Shown here in pieces: positions 17,867 through 25,044 of a stretch of DNA of 64,000 bases. Source of the DNA: Acidobacteriota bacterium (GTDB taxonomy: Bacteria > Acidobacteriota > Blastocatellia > Chloracidobacteriales > Chloracidobacteriaceae); assembly GCA_016208495.1 (NCBI GenBank), contig JACQXX010000080.1:84914-148913 (forward strand), read 5' to 3'. Under the pieces are notes generated by a model that saw only the letters and a program-made list of their open reading frames with translations, made no database searches and was not told the origin of the DNA. Positions within the stretch are counted from its first letter, which is position 1; each line of letters opens with the position of its first letter. The translations under genes were made by a program, and so were the position numbers.

Positions 17867-18568
17867 ATGACTCATCTGGTGTTGCTTCCTGGGTTGGATG
17901 GAACTGGACAATTGTTTGAACGGTTTCGAGCGCTATTGCCTGAAACCGTTGATTCAACAGTGGTTTCCTATCCTGAAAGCAGCACCGGATATGATGTCTG
18001 TCTTGAATCCACACTTTCCAAAATTCGCCATCTGGACCGGTTCGTGGTGATTGCGGAGTCCTTTTCGGGTCCAGTGGCGGTGAAACTGGCGCAACTGGAG
18101 CCAGAACGAGTAAGTGGACTCGTGTTGTGTTGTTCGTTCCTGAACTGTCCGATTCGTGAGCCGCTCCACCCACTCATTAAGCTGATTGGCCGGGTGGTGT
18201 TTCAGCTTCCAATTCCAGTCATTGCCATTCACCACTGGATGATTGGTTGGGAAGCTGATTGGAAACTGGCCAGAGAAATATGCCAGGTACTGGAATCGGT
18301 GCCGAGTGAGGTGATTTTTAAACGGGTCAATGCGGTGCTTGAAGTTGAAGTCAGGGAAATTTTTCAAACGCTGGCCCAGCCGATCTTGATCATCAATGCC
18401 GATCAGGATCAATTGGTGCCGCGCCTTGAAACCAGTTCATTTTCAAATTCAAGTCTGATAACAGTGAAAAATATCCCTGGCCCGCATTTAATTCTGCAAA
18501 CATATCCAACCCAGACCTGGGACGTGATCAATTCCTTTTTGAATCAACACCACCTTATAGAGTGCTAA
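17867..18568 (+). CDS. Alpha/beta hydrolase
   Basis: A 233-residue soluble alpha/beta-hydrolase. The oxyanion loop is LPGLDGTGQLF (residues 7-17). The nucleophile is probably Ser65 in AESFS, an atypical elbow in which both glycines of G-x-S-x-G are replaced (Ala63, Ser67). The acid Asp lies in NADQDQLVP and the base His in IPGPHLILQ. The size and GLDGTG loop resemble small thioesterase/esterase-like members; the substrate is unknown. Start ATG at 17867. The TAA stop codon is formed by the first bases of an R1 repeat, so the original C terminus may have been altered by that insertion. Confidence 0.85.
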   Translation: MTHLVLLPGLDGTGQLFERFRALLPETVDSTVVSYPESSTGYDVCLESTLSKIRHLDRFVVIAESFSGPVAVKLAQLEPERVSGLVLCCSFLNCPIREPLHPLIKLIGRVVFQLPIPVIAIHHWMIGWEADWKLAREICQVLESVPSEVIFKRVNAVLEVEVREIFQTLAQPILIINADQDQLVPRLETSSFSNSSLITVKNIPGPHLILQTYPTQTWDVINSFLNQHHLIEC

Positions 18569-18681
18569 GTACCTTGTCATAAGTTCCCTGAGATACTTGG
18601 ATTGGGTAAGTGTTTGATTCCTTTCGTGTCGTTCGTGTGTTTCGTGGTTAAAATGTCTGGAAATTTTCGGTAAGGTACTTA
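18566..18681. repeat. R1 copy b, wedged between two convergent stop codons
   Basis: A full-length copy with exact TAAGTACCTT / AAGGTACTTA ends. Its left TAA is the stop codon of the alpha/beta hydrolase and its right TTA is the complement of the TAA stop of the fcl gene on the other strand. The interior has the TTCGTGT tandem and GGTTAAAATGTC signatures. Confidence 0.9.
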
Positions 18682-19617
18682 TGGCTTTGAATGAGCCAGA
18701 TACCAGTCAATCGTTCGTTGTAAACCTTCTCGGAAGGGTGTTTGCGCGGTCCATCCCAGTTCCTGAGTGGCCAAACTGGTATCCAGACAGCGGCGTGGTT
18801 GACCGTCGGGTTGGGTTGTATCCCATACAATGTCTCCGGTGTAACCCACCAGTTCCCGAATCAACAGTACCAGGTCCCGAATTGCAATTTCCTGGCCGGA
18901 CCCAAGATTCATCGGCGCTGGACTTTCATAACGTTCCATCGCCGCCAGAATTGCATCCGCTGCATCTTCGACATATAAAAATTCGCGAGTTGCCGCCCCT
19001 GTTCCCCAGACAGTCATTGTCGGCAGATTGTTTTGTTTGGCTTCAACGCATTTGCGAATCAGCGCGGGTATCACGTGTGAGGTCCGCGGATCAAAATTAT
19101 CGCGTGGTCCATATAAGTTTACTGGAATCAAGTAGATTCCATTAAAACCGTATTCTTGCCGATAGGCTTGCAACTGCACCAGAAGCATTTTCTTGGCCAG
19201 TCCATAAGGTGCGTTGGTTTCCTCTGGATATCCGTTCCAAATATCAGTCTCTCGAAACGGCACCGGCGTGAATTTCGGATAGGCACACACCGTTCCGGCA
19301 CACACAAACTTCTCAAGTCCGAAACGCCGTCCCTGTTCAATCAACTGAATACCCATGATGGCATTATCATAAAACAACCGTCCTGGGTGCTGGCGATTGG
19401 CACCAATACCACCCACGACGGCTGCCAGATGAATCACAATGGTTGGCCGGATAATTTCATAAAAGCGAATGACCTGGGCTGGATCAAAGAAGTCAAACTC
19501 GGCCTTACGCGGAGCAAACACGGTTTCATACCCCGACTGCTTTAATCGTTCAACCAAAAACGAGCCGAGAAAACCACCTCCACCGGTAACGGCAATGCGT
19601 TTTGAGTGCTTCATCAT
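18679..19617 (-). CDS. fcl: GDP-L-fucose synthase
   Basis: A 312-residue extended SDR that epimerises and reduces GDP-4-keto-6-deoxymannose to GDP-L-fucose with NADPH, the second step of the pathway started by the neighbouring gmd product. The cofactor loop is TGGGGFLGS (residues 11-19). The catalytic Tyr and Lys are in APYGLAKKM. The conserved Cys of the active site is in GTVCAYPK, but the usual catalytic Ser two residues earlier is Thr here, a conservative change. The NxYGPxDNF segment and length match the family. It lies 12 bp downstream of gmd on the same strand, so the two form an operon. Its stop codon lies inside the R1 repeat. Confidence 0.93.
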   Translation of the reverse strand: MMKHSKRIAVTGGGGFLGSFLVERLKQSGYETVFAPRKAEFDFFDPAQVIRFYEIIRPTIVIHLAAVVGGIGANRQHPGRLFYDNAIMGIQLIEQGRRFGLEKFVCAGTVCAYPKFTPVPFRETDIWNGYPEETNAPYGLAKKMLLVQLQAYRQEYGFNGIYLIPVNLYGPRDNFDPRTSHVIPALIRKCVEAKQNNLPTMTVWGTGAATREFLYVEDAADAILAAMERYESPAPMNLGSGQEIAIRDLVLLIRELVGYTGDIVWDTTQPDGQPRRCLDTSLATQELGWTAQTPFREGLQRTIDWYLAHSKP

Positions 19618-19629
19618 TCATCCTTTGGT

Positions 19630-20724
19630 CTATTGACTCGCCTTTCCTTCTGTTGATTGCACAAGCTTTGTAACCGCTGAATCCCAATGGTGCCAGGTCG
19701 TGAATTTCTCGGCCAGGATGCGTTTGCCTTCGCCAGGAGACTCAATCCCAGTTGTTTCAAGGTCGGCATCAACCATGATTTTTACCAAATCCTTAAAACT
19801 GACCTGGGGCGTCCAATCAAGTTGTGTTCGGGCTTTTTGAGTGTCTGCCTGGAGTGTATCAACTTCCAGCGGGCGGTAATATCGCGGGTCAATTTCGACA
19901 TACTCCCGCCAATCGCAGCCCGCATAGGCAAACGCTTCGGCGACGAATTCCTCAACACTATGTGTTTCACCGGTTCCGATGACGAAATCCTCGGGGGTTT
20001 CTTGCTGGAGAATTTTCCACATCGCTTCGACATATTCGGGAGCATATCCCCAATCCCGCTGGGCCTTCAAATTACCTAAATAGAGCTTTTTTTGACGACC
20101 GGCCAGGATCAACGCCAGCCCACGGGTAATTTTTCGAGTCACGAAGGTTTCACCGCGCCGTGGGCTTTCATGGTTGAAAAAAATCCCATTACAGGCAAAG
20201 AGGCCATAGGCTTCCCGGTACATGCGGGTCATCCAGTACGAATAGACTTTGGCCGCCGCATAGGGGCTCTGTGGGTAAAACGGCGTTCGTTCACTCTGAG
20301 GCGCCGGCGTGTTGCCAAACATTTCGGAACTGGATGCCTGATAAAATCGCGTTTTGATACCGCTTCGCCGAATGGCTTCAAGAATCCGCACAGTGCTTGT
20401 ACCGGTAATGTCGGCGGTGTATTCAGGCAAATCAAAACTCACTCTGACGTGGCTTTGCGCGGCAAGATGGTACATTTCGTCGGGCCGAATTTGATACATG
20501 ATATCAGCCAGCCACTCAGTGCTTGCGAGATCGGAATAATGTAGAAACAGATGGGCGTCGGGGTCGTGCGGATCCTGGTAAATGTGGTCAATCCGGCGGG
20601 TATTGAACGTCGAAGCCCGGCGAATCATCGCATGTACGGTATAGCCTTTGGCCAGAAGTAGTTCCGCCAGATATGACCCATCCTGCCCGGTAATGCCGGT
20701 GATAAAAGCCGTTTTCACACGCAT
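19630..20724 (-). CDS. gmd: GDP-mannose 4,6-dehydratase
   Basis: A 364-residue SDR that converts GDP-D-mannose to GDP-4-keto-6-deoxy-D-mannose using bound NADP. Visible motifs are the [11 protein letters not shown] nucleotide loop (residues 9-19), YHLAAQSHV, the catalytic SSSEMFG segment, the Tyr/Lys pair in [12 protein letters not shown], and [16 protein letters not shown], all hallmark GMD sequences. The length is normal for the family. First gene of the gmd-fcl operon supplying GDP-fucose or GDP-deoxysugars for cell-surface polysaccharide; no glycosyltransferase is adjacent. Start ATG at 20724 (an in-frame context with few alternatives). Confidence 0.97.
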   Translation of the reverse strand: MRVKTAFITGITGQDGSYLAELLLAKGYTVHAMIRRASTFNTRRIDHIYQDPHDPDAHLFLHYSDLASTEWLADIMYQIRPDEMYHLAAQSHVRVSFDLPEYTADITGTSTVRILEAIRRSGIKTRFYQASSSEMFGNTPAPQSERTPFYPQSPYAAAKVYSYWMTRMYREAYGLFACNGIFFNHESPRRGETFVTRKITRGLALILAGRQKKLYLGNLKAQRDWGYAPEYVEAMWKILQQETPEDFVIGTGETHSVEEFVAEAFAYAGCDWREYVEIDPRYYRPLEVDTLQADTQKARTQLDWTPQVSFKDLVKIMVDADLETTGIESPGEGKRILAEKFTTWHHWDSAVTKLVQSTEGKASQ

Positions 20725-20852
20725 GTCCTGTTGCTTGAAAAATTTTCACACCCAGTGAGTGCTGATCGCTGTTTTGGCAGCGAAGGTGTACACTGTCCGG
20801 AAATTTTTAGCCGCTGTCAAATCTGTCTGGCGATGTGATTGGCTTACCTATA

Positions 20853-20964
20853 ATACCAGTTTGTAGTCAGTAGTCAGTAGTCAGTAGTCAGTAGTTCACT
20901 AAGTTTATTTGATTGAATTACTTGACCGTTTTCTAACACAAGCATTTCATTGCGCAAATGGTAT
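20853..20964 (-). repeat. R2 copy, reverse orientation, abutting a start codon
   Basis: Begins ATACCAGTTTGTAGTCAGTAG with four tandem CAGTAGT units, contains TTCACTAAGTTTATTTGATTGAA, and ends TTGCGCAAATGGTAT. The end lies 11 bp before the ATG of the zinc-ribbon membrane protein gene at 20976. Confidence 0.88.
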
Positions 20965-20975
20965 CAGAGATTTTT

Positions 20976-21575
20976 ATGGGTACGATACTGATTAAAAATG
21001 AAAGCAAACCGCTGAAGTGCGAGATTTGCCACCAAACGGATCTTTTTGATGTTGAAACCCAGGTTTGTCTTCGCTGCAAAGATCTGGCGAGTGTGCCGTC
21101 GGCTTCGAAACCAGTCGAGGCTTTTTCAGGTGAAGATCGGGCCAGTTTTTTCAGGCGATTGAACGGTCACTATCAAACCATCTCTCATCAAGAGAGTGTG
21201 AGGCGATTGAAAAAACCAGCAACGTTTCACATCAGCGTGGCAACCGTTATTTTCAATGGATTCCTGTTTGTCGTTTTAAAGACTGCTCTGGCTCTGGTTT
21301 TGAGTTCGCCTTCACCAACTTCGATGGCGGTTTTTAGCTTTTTTGCTGTTGTGATAATTGAACTGGCGATTGTTTTTTCAATTCGGCCAACACAACCAGT
21401 GTTGGCCCAGGGAATTTTTACCGGGTTGATCATTAGTTTCTTTTCGCCCTTCATTATTCTGGTGCTTATGGCACTGTTTTATATTCTTGGGAGGAGCGGA
21501 AACATCATGATCTTAACTTTGCTTCTTTTCATCGGTTTTATCCATCTGTTTAAAAAACTTGGGTCATACCGATGA
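20976..21575 (+). CDS. Zinc-ribbon membrane protein, paralogue 1
   Basis: A 199-residue protein with a short cytosolic N-terminal zinc-ribbon-like motif, CEIC then CLRC separated by 12 residues, followed by the conserved tail DLASVPSASKPVEAFS. A linker and four hydrophobic segments follow (about 80-105, 110-130, 140-165, 170-190). The first 65 residues closely match two genes 1.8 and 2.5 kb downstream, while the membrane parts differ. The ATG at 20976 is chosen over one at 20958 because the translated alignment with the paralogues starts there and 20958 lies in the R2 repeat end. Function unknown; a sensor or membrane-anchored zinc protein is possible but not supported further. Confidence 0.8.
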   Translation: MGTILIKNESKPLKCEICHQTDLFDVETQVCLRCKDLASVPSASKPVEAFSGEDRASFFRRLNGHYQTISHQESVRRLKKPATFHISVATVIFNGFLFVVLKTALALVLSSPSPTSMAVFSFFAVVIIELAIVFSIRPTQPVLAQGIFTGLIISFFSPFIILVLMALFYILGRSGNIMILTLLLFIGFIHLFKKLGSYR

Positions 21576-21578
21576 GGA

Positions 21579-22445
21579 TCAATTCTGGACTCGATAAAAC
21601 ATTTTCCAGCTTTTATCTGGAAGCTGAATCACCATCGGATCGGCAATTCGGCGACCAGGCATCGGTGCCAGTCGGATTCCAGGTTCTGCGGTCCAATCCA
21701 GCCCGTTGGTTGATATAAAACTTTCAATCGTTCCACCGCGCAGGTTGAAGGCATACAACCGGAACTTTCCGCCTCCGATTTTTAATGGATTGGCTGGGCG
21801 ATATTCCTTGAAACCAAAGGGTTTGACGACTTGAAAATTTGTTCCATCCCGACTGGCCGCGATAAACGAACCCTTTTGCTGGTCGAACGAAGCCACCACC
21901 ATCAGCCATTCCTTCCAGCCTTTAAATACATCTCCATCAATCAGTTGCGAAGGCGGAAGAACTTCGTTTTCCTGAGTAAAGTGGACTCCATCATCTGAAA
22001 TCGCGCTGAAAATGGTTTGCGAGCCGATTCCATTGAAATAATACAAACGATAGCGACCATCTTTGAGCCGAACCACGCTTGGATCCAGGGTCTTGGCGAC
22101 CGTCAGGTTTTGGATGGTCAAATTGAGCGGGGTAAAGGTTTTCCCGCCGTCTTCAGAGATCGCGCAATTGGTTGTTTCCGGCTCTTTAGTGGCGTCTACA
22201 TAGTAGAGCAAAATCTTTCCCTCACGCGTCACCACGGCAGTCGGCGCCGACGCATGGTCAAGCAATAACTTCTCGTCATGCGTCCACGTCAGGCCATCCG
22301 AGCTCGACGCGCTGTAAATTTGATCGAAGTACGGGCCGCCCTCCTGTTGAAAGGCGCTTGCCTGAACAGGTGGTTCCGGTTGAATTGAACAAAGGTTGAT
22401 CAGGGTAAAAACAAAGACCAGGGCGATGACACATCTGAAGATCAT
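21579..22445 (-). CDS. Secreted beta-propeller protein, sialidase/GH43-like fold
   Basis: A 288-residue exported protein with a signal peptide (about 1-30), followed by five repeats of about 50 residues built around aromatic strands and Asp-box-like turns (SSDGLTWT, SEDGGKTF, SDDGVHF, SRDGTNF, STNGLDWT). This is the pattern of five- or six-bladed propeller glycosidases and of sialidase-type Asp boxes. I do not see a complete catalytic triad of any one glycosidase family, so enzyme activity is uncertain. The start codon is preceded by GGAGG at an 8-base spacing, and GGAGG can pair with the adjoining CCTCC. It ends 3 bp from the stop of the convergent paralogue 1 gene. Confidence 0.78.
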   Translation of the reverse strand: MIFRCVIALVFVFTLINLCSIQPEPPVQASAFQQEGGPYFDQIYSASSSDGLTWTHDEKLLLDHASAPTAVVTREGKILLYYVDATKEPETTNCAISEDGGKTFTPLNLTIQNLTVAKTLDPSVVRLKDGRYRLYYFNGIGSQTIFSAISDDGVHFTQENEVLPPSQLIDGDVFKGWKEWLMVVASFDQQKGSFIAASRDGTNFQVVKPFGFKEYRPANPLKIGGGKFRLYAFNLRGGTIESFISTNGLDWTAEPGIRLAPMPGRRIADPMVIQLPDKSWKMFYRVQN

Positions 22446-22617
22446 GGAGGTTTCCTCCGGCGAGAAATTTGGTTGGAAGCAAAGGAGTGAGAATGGGTGA
22501 TATGGTTCTCACAACGGTTTCCTGACTGGTATTTGGTCAGTCCAGTTTTGAGTTTGTTTTGAGTTGACAGACCCCCGAGTGTCTGGGCAGGATGTGGCAA
22601 GCCGGGATGAATGTTCT

Positions 22618-22700
22618 GGTTTAAAATCAGTCAGCAGTCAGTAGTCAGTAGTTCAACAGATGTATTCGGTGGGATTACGCAACAGTCTCATTTTAAAGGA
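22618..22700 (-). repeat. R2 copy, degenerate
   Basis: AATCAGTCAGCAGTCAGTAGTCAGTAGTTCAA followed by a decayed remainder; the terminal ATACCA and TGGTAT are not clear. It sits 34 bp upstream of the paralogue 2 start codon. Confidence 0.5.
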
Positions 22701-22733
22701 TATTGAGCTTCTCTATTCCATCTGGAGTCACCG

Positions 22734-23327
22734 ATGAACCAGTTGATCATTAAAACCGAAGGGAAACCGATTAAATGCGAGATTTGCCATCAGTCAGACG
22801 TCTTTGACGTTGCAACCCAGGTGTGTCTTCGTTGTCGGGACTTGGCGAGTGTGCCGTCAGCCTCAAAGCCGGTTGAGACTTTTTCAGATGATGAGCGAGT
22901 CAGCTTTTTCAGACGAGTGAATCGTCAGTACCAGGTCACTCGTCAGGAAGAAATTCCCATTGAGCAGAAACATGCGCCTTTTCATATCACGGCGCTCACC
23001 TTTTTTCTCAACTGGTTTCTTTTTGGAGTGTTCCAACTGGGGTTCAATTTGGTTATTCCGTCATCTTTTGGAGAGTCTGGATGGTTAGCAATTTTCTGTT
23101 TTATAGCATTTACATTCGTTGAATCGGTGGTCGCTTATTTCATTCAATCTGATTTCCCAGTCCTCGCAAAAGGCGTCTTCAATGGCTTGATTTTTTTCTA
23201 TGTCTCGCCTTTTTTGTTTATGCTCCTGCTGGTTGGATTTTCTTTACTGGGAGTCATGGGCAGTTGGGTTATCTTGTTGACTGGCATTGTTGGGGTGTGG
23301 CTTTACATTTTAAATGAGTATAAATAG
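22734..23327 (+). CDS. Zinc-ribbon membrane protein, paralogue 2
   Basis: A 197-residue relative of the 20976 gene. The zinc-ribbon Cys pairs lie at about residues 16-35 (C-X2-C-X12-C-X2-C), followed by the DLASVPSASKPVETFS tail and FFRRVN. Four hydrophobic segments lie in the last 120 residues. The first 140 or so coding bases are nearly identical to those of paralogue 3, with mainly silent differences, which points to recent duplication or gene conversion of the ribbon part only. The 115-bp gap to paralogue 3 suggests a shared transcript. Function unknown. Confidence 0.8.
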   Translation: MNQLIIKTEGKPIKCEICHQSDVFDVATQVCLRCRDLASVPSASKPVETFSDDERVSFFRRVNRQYQVTRQEEIPIEQKHAPFHITALTFFLNWFLFGVFQLGFNLVIPSSFGESGWLAIFCFIAFTFVESVVAYFIQSDFPVLAKGVFNGLIFFYVSPFLFMLLLVGFSLLGVMGSWVILLTGIVGVWLYILNEYK

Positions 23328-23442
23328 CCTTGAACCCAGCTTTAAATATTTGTTTACAATAAGGTTATTCGTATATTACCGGAGTTTCCCATCATCACAA
23401 CAATGATATTTTTGAGTAAATGAAAGGAAAGCTGGAATGTGA

Positions 23443-23973
23443 ATGAACCAGTTGATCATTAAAATCGAAGGGAAACCGATTAAATGCGAAATTTGCCATC
23501 AGTCAGACGTCTTTGACGTTGCAACCCAGGTGTGTCTCCGGTGTCGGGATTTGGCGAGTGTGCCGTCAGTCTCAAAGCCAGTTCAGGCTTTTTCAGGTGA
23601 AGATCGAGTCAGCTTTTTCAGACGCTTGAATGCCCAATTTGAAGACTCAGTACAGCAAGAAAAAGCCATTGAACAGGAAGCTCTTAAAAGTAGTGACTTT
23701 GTCTTTCTTCTTTCTCTGTTAAATCTTGGGGTTTTCATTGGGGGTTCTGCTTTTTTCGCAGTTCTATTTCGATCCTCGGAAGGTTTTAACTGGACTGTAT
23801 ACTGGATGCTGGTGCTTTTAATCATTGAAGTAATCATTGGAGTTTTAATCAAACACCGACATCCTTTTCTTGCAAAAGGATTTATCTTTAATGGAGTTCT
23901 TTTTATCGTCTCGATTCCAGTTGGAATTGGTTTGATGCATTTCTATCTCTGGCTTGCCTGGCGGAACCTGTGA
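23443..23973 (+). CDS. Zinc-ribbon membrane protein, paralogue 3
   Basis: 176 residues: the same N-terminal ribbon (CEIC, CLRC) and DLASVPSVSKPV tail, then three hydrophobic segments (about 75-100, 105-125, 140-165). The membrane part shares little sequence with the other two copies. It is followed 9 bp later by a small hypothetical gene on the same strand, so paralogue 2, paralogue 3 and that gene probably form one transcription unit. Confidence 0.78.
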   Translation: MNQLIIKIEGKPIKCEICHQSDVFDVATQVCLRCRDLASVPSVSKPVQAFSGEDRVSFFRRLNAQFEDSVQQEKAIEQEALKSSDFVFLLSLLNLGVFIGGSAFFAVLFRSSEGFNWTVYWMLVLLIIEVIIGVLIKHRHPFLAKGFIFNGVLFIVSIPVGIGLMHFYLWLAWRNL

Positions 23974-23982
23974 GGTAGTTCT

Positions 23983-24333
23983 ATGACTTTTGATGACGCA
24001 ATTTCCCGATTTCAAGCGGCTGGGTTGGTAACGTTTGTGTCGCAATCTCCACTTTCGTGGTGTGATTTGCGGGTCTTGGGTGAATGTAACCTTGATGGGA
24101 TAACTGCCCGCTGGGCGTGTTTTTTGAGACATACGGGATGCTCATGGATTGTGTCAACGCCTCCGCATTATGTCCCTGGTCCGGGGCCGGAGTTCGAAGT
24201 TGAAGTACTTGAAACTGCCGTGACCCTGGTGATTTTCTTTTTTGAACATCGCCACGAAATTCGGAACGAAGACGGATTTGAAACTGAGGAACTGGCCAAT
24301 CAACTCTTTCAGCAATTCCAAAATGCAATTTGA
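23983..24333 (+). CDS. Small hypothetical protein
   Basis: A 116-residue acidic soluble protein with a GAGGT ribosome-binding site about 6 bases before the ATG. No known motif is seen; the DGITARWACFLRHTG and ELANQLFQQFQ segments suggest a small alpha/beta fold of the size of immunity or regulatory proteins, but I cannot assign it. Its position directly behind the zinc-ribbon membrane gene suggests a linked role. Confidence 0.6.
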   Translation: MTFDDAISRFQAAGLVTFVSQSPLSWCDLRVLGECNLDGITARWACFLRHTGCSWIVSTPPHYVPGPGPEFEVEVLETAVTLVIFFFEHRHEIRNEDGFETEELANQLFQQFQNAI

Positions 24334-24350
24334 TTGTCTTTGATCGTCAG

Positions 24351-24689
24351 TCACAGGTTCAAAATCAGCCGCAAGCCTTCATCAACTTTTTTCATTTTGG
24401 GAGCTGGAAGTGTTGAGACGAAATCTCGAAGCAGCTTTTTGTCCACGGTGACAACCTGGGAGACATTCACGACCGAATCTTTCGATAACCCGGTTTCCTG
24501 AAGGCTGACCTGTACATTCCCTGGCGCCGTGGCCAGCGCCAGATTGGAGGTCAAAATCGCGATGATGACAGTGTTGATTTGGCTGCGGTTGAACGAATCC
24601 GTCTAAATCACCAGCACTGGCCGAATGTCACCTGGGCCCGACCCAACCGGAGGCGGCAGACTTGCCCACCATATTTCGCCGCGTTTCAT
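24351..24689 (-). pseudogene. mazF: MazF/PemK-like toxin gene interrupted by in-frame amber codon
   Basis: The reading frame starting with ATG at 24689 encodes a standard MazF/PemK N terminus (KRGEIWW, then GDIRPVLVI) for 28 codons, meets TAG at 24605-24603, and continues in the same frame with the next family motifs (TDSFNRSQ, then ILTSNL, and LLRDFV near the end) to the TAA-side stop at 24351, 112 residues in all, which is full family length. MazF toxins are ribosome-independent mRNA endonucleases; the TAG sits where relatives usually have Gln, so one C-to-T change explains it. Without readthrough the product is a 28-residue fragment. The upstream antitoxin gene is intact, with a 1-base gap. 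Confidence 0.85.
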
Positions 24690-24690
24690 C

Positions 24691-24927
24691 CTACCACTCC
24701 TCCTTGGGCAGGATTTCACTCTGGGCCTGAAGCCAGGCCGGATCAATCGCGGATGGTTGGGTTGAATAGATTGCGTCGAGGTGTTTGGTAATTTCCGCCT
24801 GGCGCTGTTCGTCCAGAAACTGCTTGAGCGCCTGGGCATACAGCTCGCTTCGGCTGAGGTTATGCTGTTCGGCATACACTTCAGCTTGTTTGAATAAGGT
24901 ATCTGGAATTGAAATTGCGGTTTTCAT
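24691..24927 (-). CDS. mazE: Ribbon-helix-helix antitoxin (MazE-like)
   Basis: 78 residues. The N terminus is a ribbon-helix-helix DNA-binding domain: the beta strand KTAISIPD, helix LFKQAEVYAEQ, turn NLS and helix RSELYAQALKQF. The C-terminal half (about 45-78, ending in ILPKEEW) is the usual disordered toxin-binding tail. It would bind and neutralise MazF and repress its own operon. The stop codon and the toxin ATG are separated by one base. It is intact although the toxin is broken. Confidence 0.85.
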   Translation of the reverse strand: MKTAISIPDTLFKQAEVYAEQHNLSRSELYAQALKQFLDEQRQAEITKHLDAIYSTQPSAIDPAWLQAQSEILPKEEW

Positions 24928-25044
24928 ACCCGTAGTATAACTCTTCGTTAGACTTTTTCAACTGATCAAGTTGTCCTGTTTGGGTTATGCTTTCGCGGGT
25001 GGCAGTTCATCCCAGCAGGTTGTGTAGCGTGGTGTCCGCTGTCT

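Noticed and set aside
24351..24689. Amber codon in mazF as a sign of reassigned TAG
   Set aside because: TAG ends other genes normally here (44037, 47545), so a genome-wide recoding is not supported.
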